A stretch of 6,238 nucleotides of DNA, taken from Bacteroides sp. UBA939 (GTDB taxonomy: Bacteria; Bacteroidota; Bacteroidia; Bacteroidales; Bacteroidaceae). Under the pieces are notes generated by a model. That model saw only the letters and a list, made by a program, of their open reading frames with translations. It was not told the origin of the DNA and ran no database searches. Made by a program: the position numbers and the translations under genes. Location of the stretch: the NCBI RefSeq assembly GCF_002293435.1, contig NZ_DBDF01000229.1, positions 13,690-19,927 on the forward strand, written 5' to 3'. This document shows positions 5,681 through 6,238 of the stretch, in pieces. Position 1 is the stretch's first letter. Each line of letters starts with the position of its first letter.

Positions 5681-6037
5681 ATGGTATATTGGACATTAGA
5701 TTATTTTAAGCACCTCTACGATGAATACACCGCCTCGGGTGTAAGTGTACGTGAGTTTTGTATGGAACGAGGCATTAAAGAGAACCGGTTCTATTATTGG
5801 ATAAAAACCGTTAAGCGGCAAACTGTGTCCGCTTTGGATCCTCCCGGAGAGTTTATTCCCATCCGTTCCGAGTCGGTCAGTCGCCTTACCCGGACTTCCA
5901 TTGAATCCGGAAGAGCAAGCACGTTCCCGGTAAAGGCCGGGGATATAAAGATCACCTACCCTAACGGTGTAATCCTGCACTTGGGAAGTGACTGTGATTT
6001 CGAGATACTCAAGCGTCTCCTCACCTTAATCCCTTAA
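5681..6037 (+). CDS. tnpA: IS66-family accessory protein TnpA (OrfA)
   Basis: This 118-aa protein is the first gene of the IS66 element. The N-terminal part, about residues 8-46, is a helix-turn-helix of the transposase type: LYDEYTASGVSVREFCMERG followed by IKENRFYYWIK. The serine-rich middle acts as a linker, and the C-terminus IKITYPNGVILHLGSDCDFE is the conserved block of Bacteroidales IS66 TnpA proteins. TnpA is required together with TnpB and TnpC for efficient IS66 transposition and is thought to bind DNA; its precise role is not settled. The length is normal for the family and the frame is intact. The ATG at 5681 is 17 bp downstream of a TAnnTTTG element and has no clear Shine-Dalgarno sequence. 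The tnpB start follows after 4 bp, so the two genes are likely co-transcribed. Confidence 0.88.
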   Translation: MVYWTLDYFKHLYDEYTASGVSVREFCMERGIKENRFYYWIKTVKRQTVSALDPPGEFIPIRSESVSRLTRTSIESGRASTFPVKAGDIKITYPNGVILHLGSDCDFEILKRLLTLIP

Positions 6038-6041
6038 GCCC

Positions 6042-6238
6042 ATGTTCAGCCTTACAGCCTCGGATAGGTTTTATCTATACCCTTATCCCACCGATATGCG
6101 CAAGAGTTTCTATACTCTTAGTGGCATCGTTGCCAACCGGATGGGAATGGATGTTCAGGATGGCGACGCGTTTATCTTCATCAATAGGCCTTGTACCTCC
6201 ATGAAGATACTTCATATGGAGTATGGCGGCCTGGTAAT
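6042..6238 (+). CDS. tnpB: IS66-family accessory protein TnpB (OrfB), 3' end outside the window
   Basis: A plus-strand frame starts at the ATG at 6042, four bases after the tnpA stop codon, and stays open to the window edge (65 complete codons). It reads MFSLTASDRFYLYPYPTDMR followed by KSFYTLSGIVANRMG and ends MKILHMEYGGLV. The motifs RFYLYPYPTDMRKS and the FIFINR...MKILHM block are diagnostic of the IS66 OrfB protein. Full-length members have about 115-120 residues, so roughly half is visible. TnpB is an accessory protein of unknown biochemical role that is needed for IS66 transposition. No damage is seen in the visible part. Confidence 0.9.
   Translation, partial: MFSLTASDRFYLYPYPTDMRKSFYTLSGIVANRMGMDVQDGDAFIFINRPCTSMKILHMEYGGLV

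Larger units (their letters stand above)
5610..6238 (+). mobile_element. IS66-family insertion sequence, left part
   Basis: The element begins with GTAAGCGATCGG, matching the GTAAGCG start typical of IS66-family terminal repeats, and contains tnpA followed by tnpB in the standard order. The large transposase gene (tnpC) and the right terminal repeat should lie beyond 6238. IS66 elements usually duplicate 8 bp of target, so the flank AATACACT (5602-5609) is the predicted duplication. GC content is higher than in the lipoprotein gene it sits beside, consistent with a recent arrival. The visible genes are intact. Confidence 0.85.

Noticed and set aside
5696..5980. Minus-strand open frame of 94 codons.
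   Set aside because: It is antisense to IS66 tnpA, which has clear family motifs; the reverse frame has none.

Overview
The window looks like a Bacteroides-type (order Bacteroidales) chromosome. The lipoprotein genes are very AT-rich and have no clear Shine-Dalgarno sequences. The only promoter-like match is the Bacteroides -7 consensus TAnnTTTG. The gene content (6-bladed beta-propeller lipoproteins, a Bacteroidales-style signal peptidase I, and IS66 and IS1380 elements) fits the same group.

Layout from left to right: a 374-aa beta-propeller lipoprotein (51-1175, minus); a signal peptidase I gene (1336-1998, minus) that has lost its catalytic-lysine region and is frameshifted near its 3' end (lost tail at 1275-1337); a 415-aa propeller lipoprotein (2121-3368, minus); an approximately 890-bp decayed region (3369-4260); a second, clearly paralogous propeller lipoprotein (4261-5520, minus); and the left end of an IS66-family insertion sequence pointing rightwards (from about 5610), with tnpA complete and tnpB cut by the window edge.

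The decayed region is not empty. It holds an IS1380-family transposase remnant on the plus strand (about 3687-3966) with an in-frame internal deletion and a frameshift. On the minus strand it holds the frameshifted N-terminal part of a membrane-anchored protein (about 3963-4194) that resembles the tethered redoxins of such loci. Immediately upstream of that is the hydrophobic C-terminal tail of another gene (4191-4244), joined to it by an ATGA stop/start overlap, as in a MauE/DoxX plus redoxin pair. A 49-codon minus-strand frame (3494-3643) may be another gene remnant.

Inference: on the minus strand the original order was propeller, membrane redox protein, redoxin-like protein, propeller, signal peptidase, propeller. 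In Bacteroidales such sets often accompany short secreted peptides, so the locus may be a decaying peptide export and maturation cassette. No intact peptide gene is visible here. The three propeller lipoprotein genes are open and full length, while the enzymatic parts (signal peptidase, redoxin, membrane partner) are all damaged. IS66 has inserted 89 bp upstream of the first minus-strand gene and may have cut it off from its original promoter.
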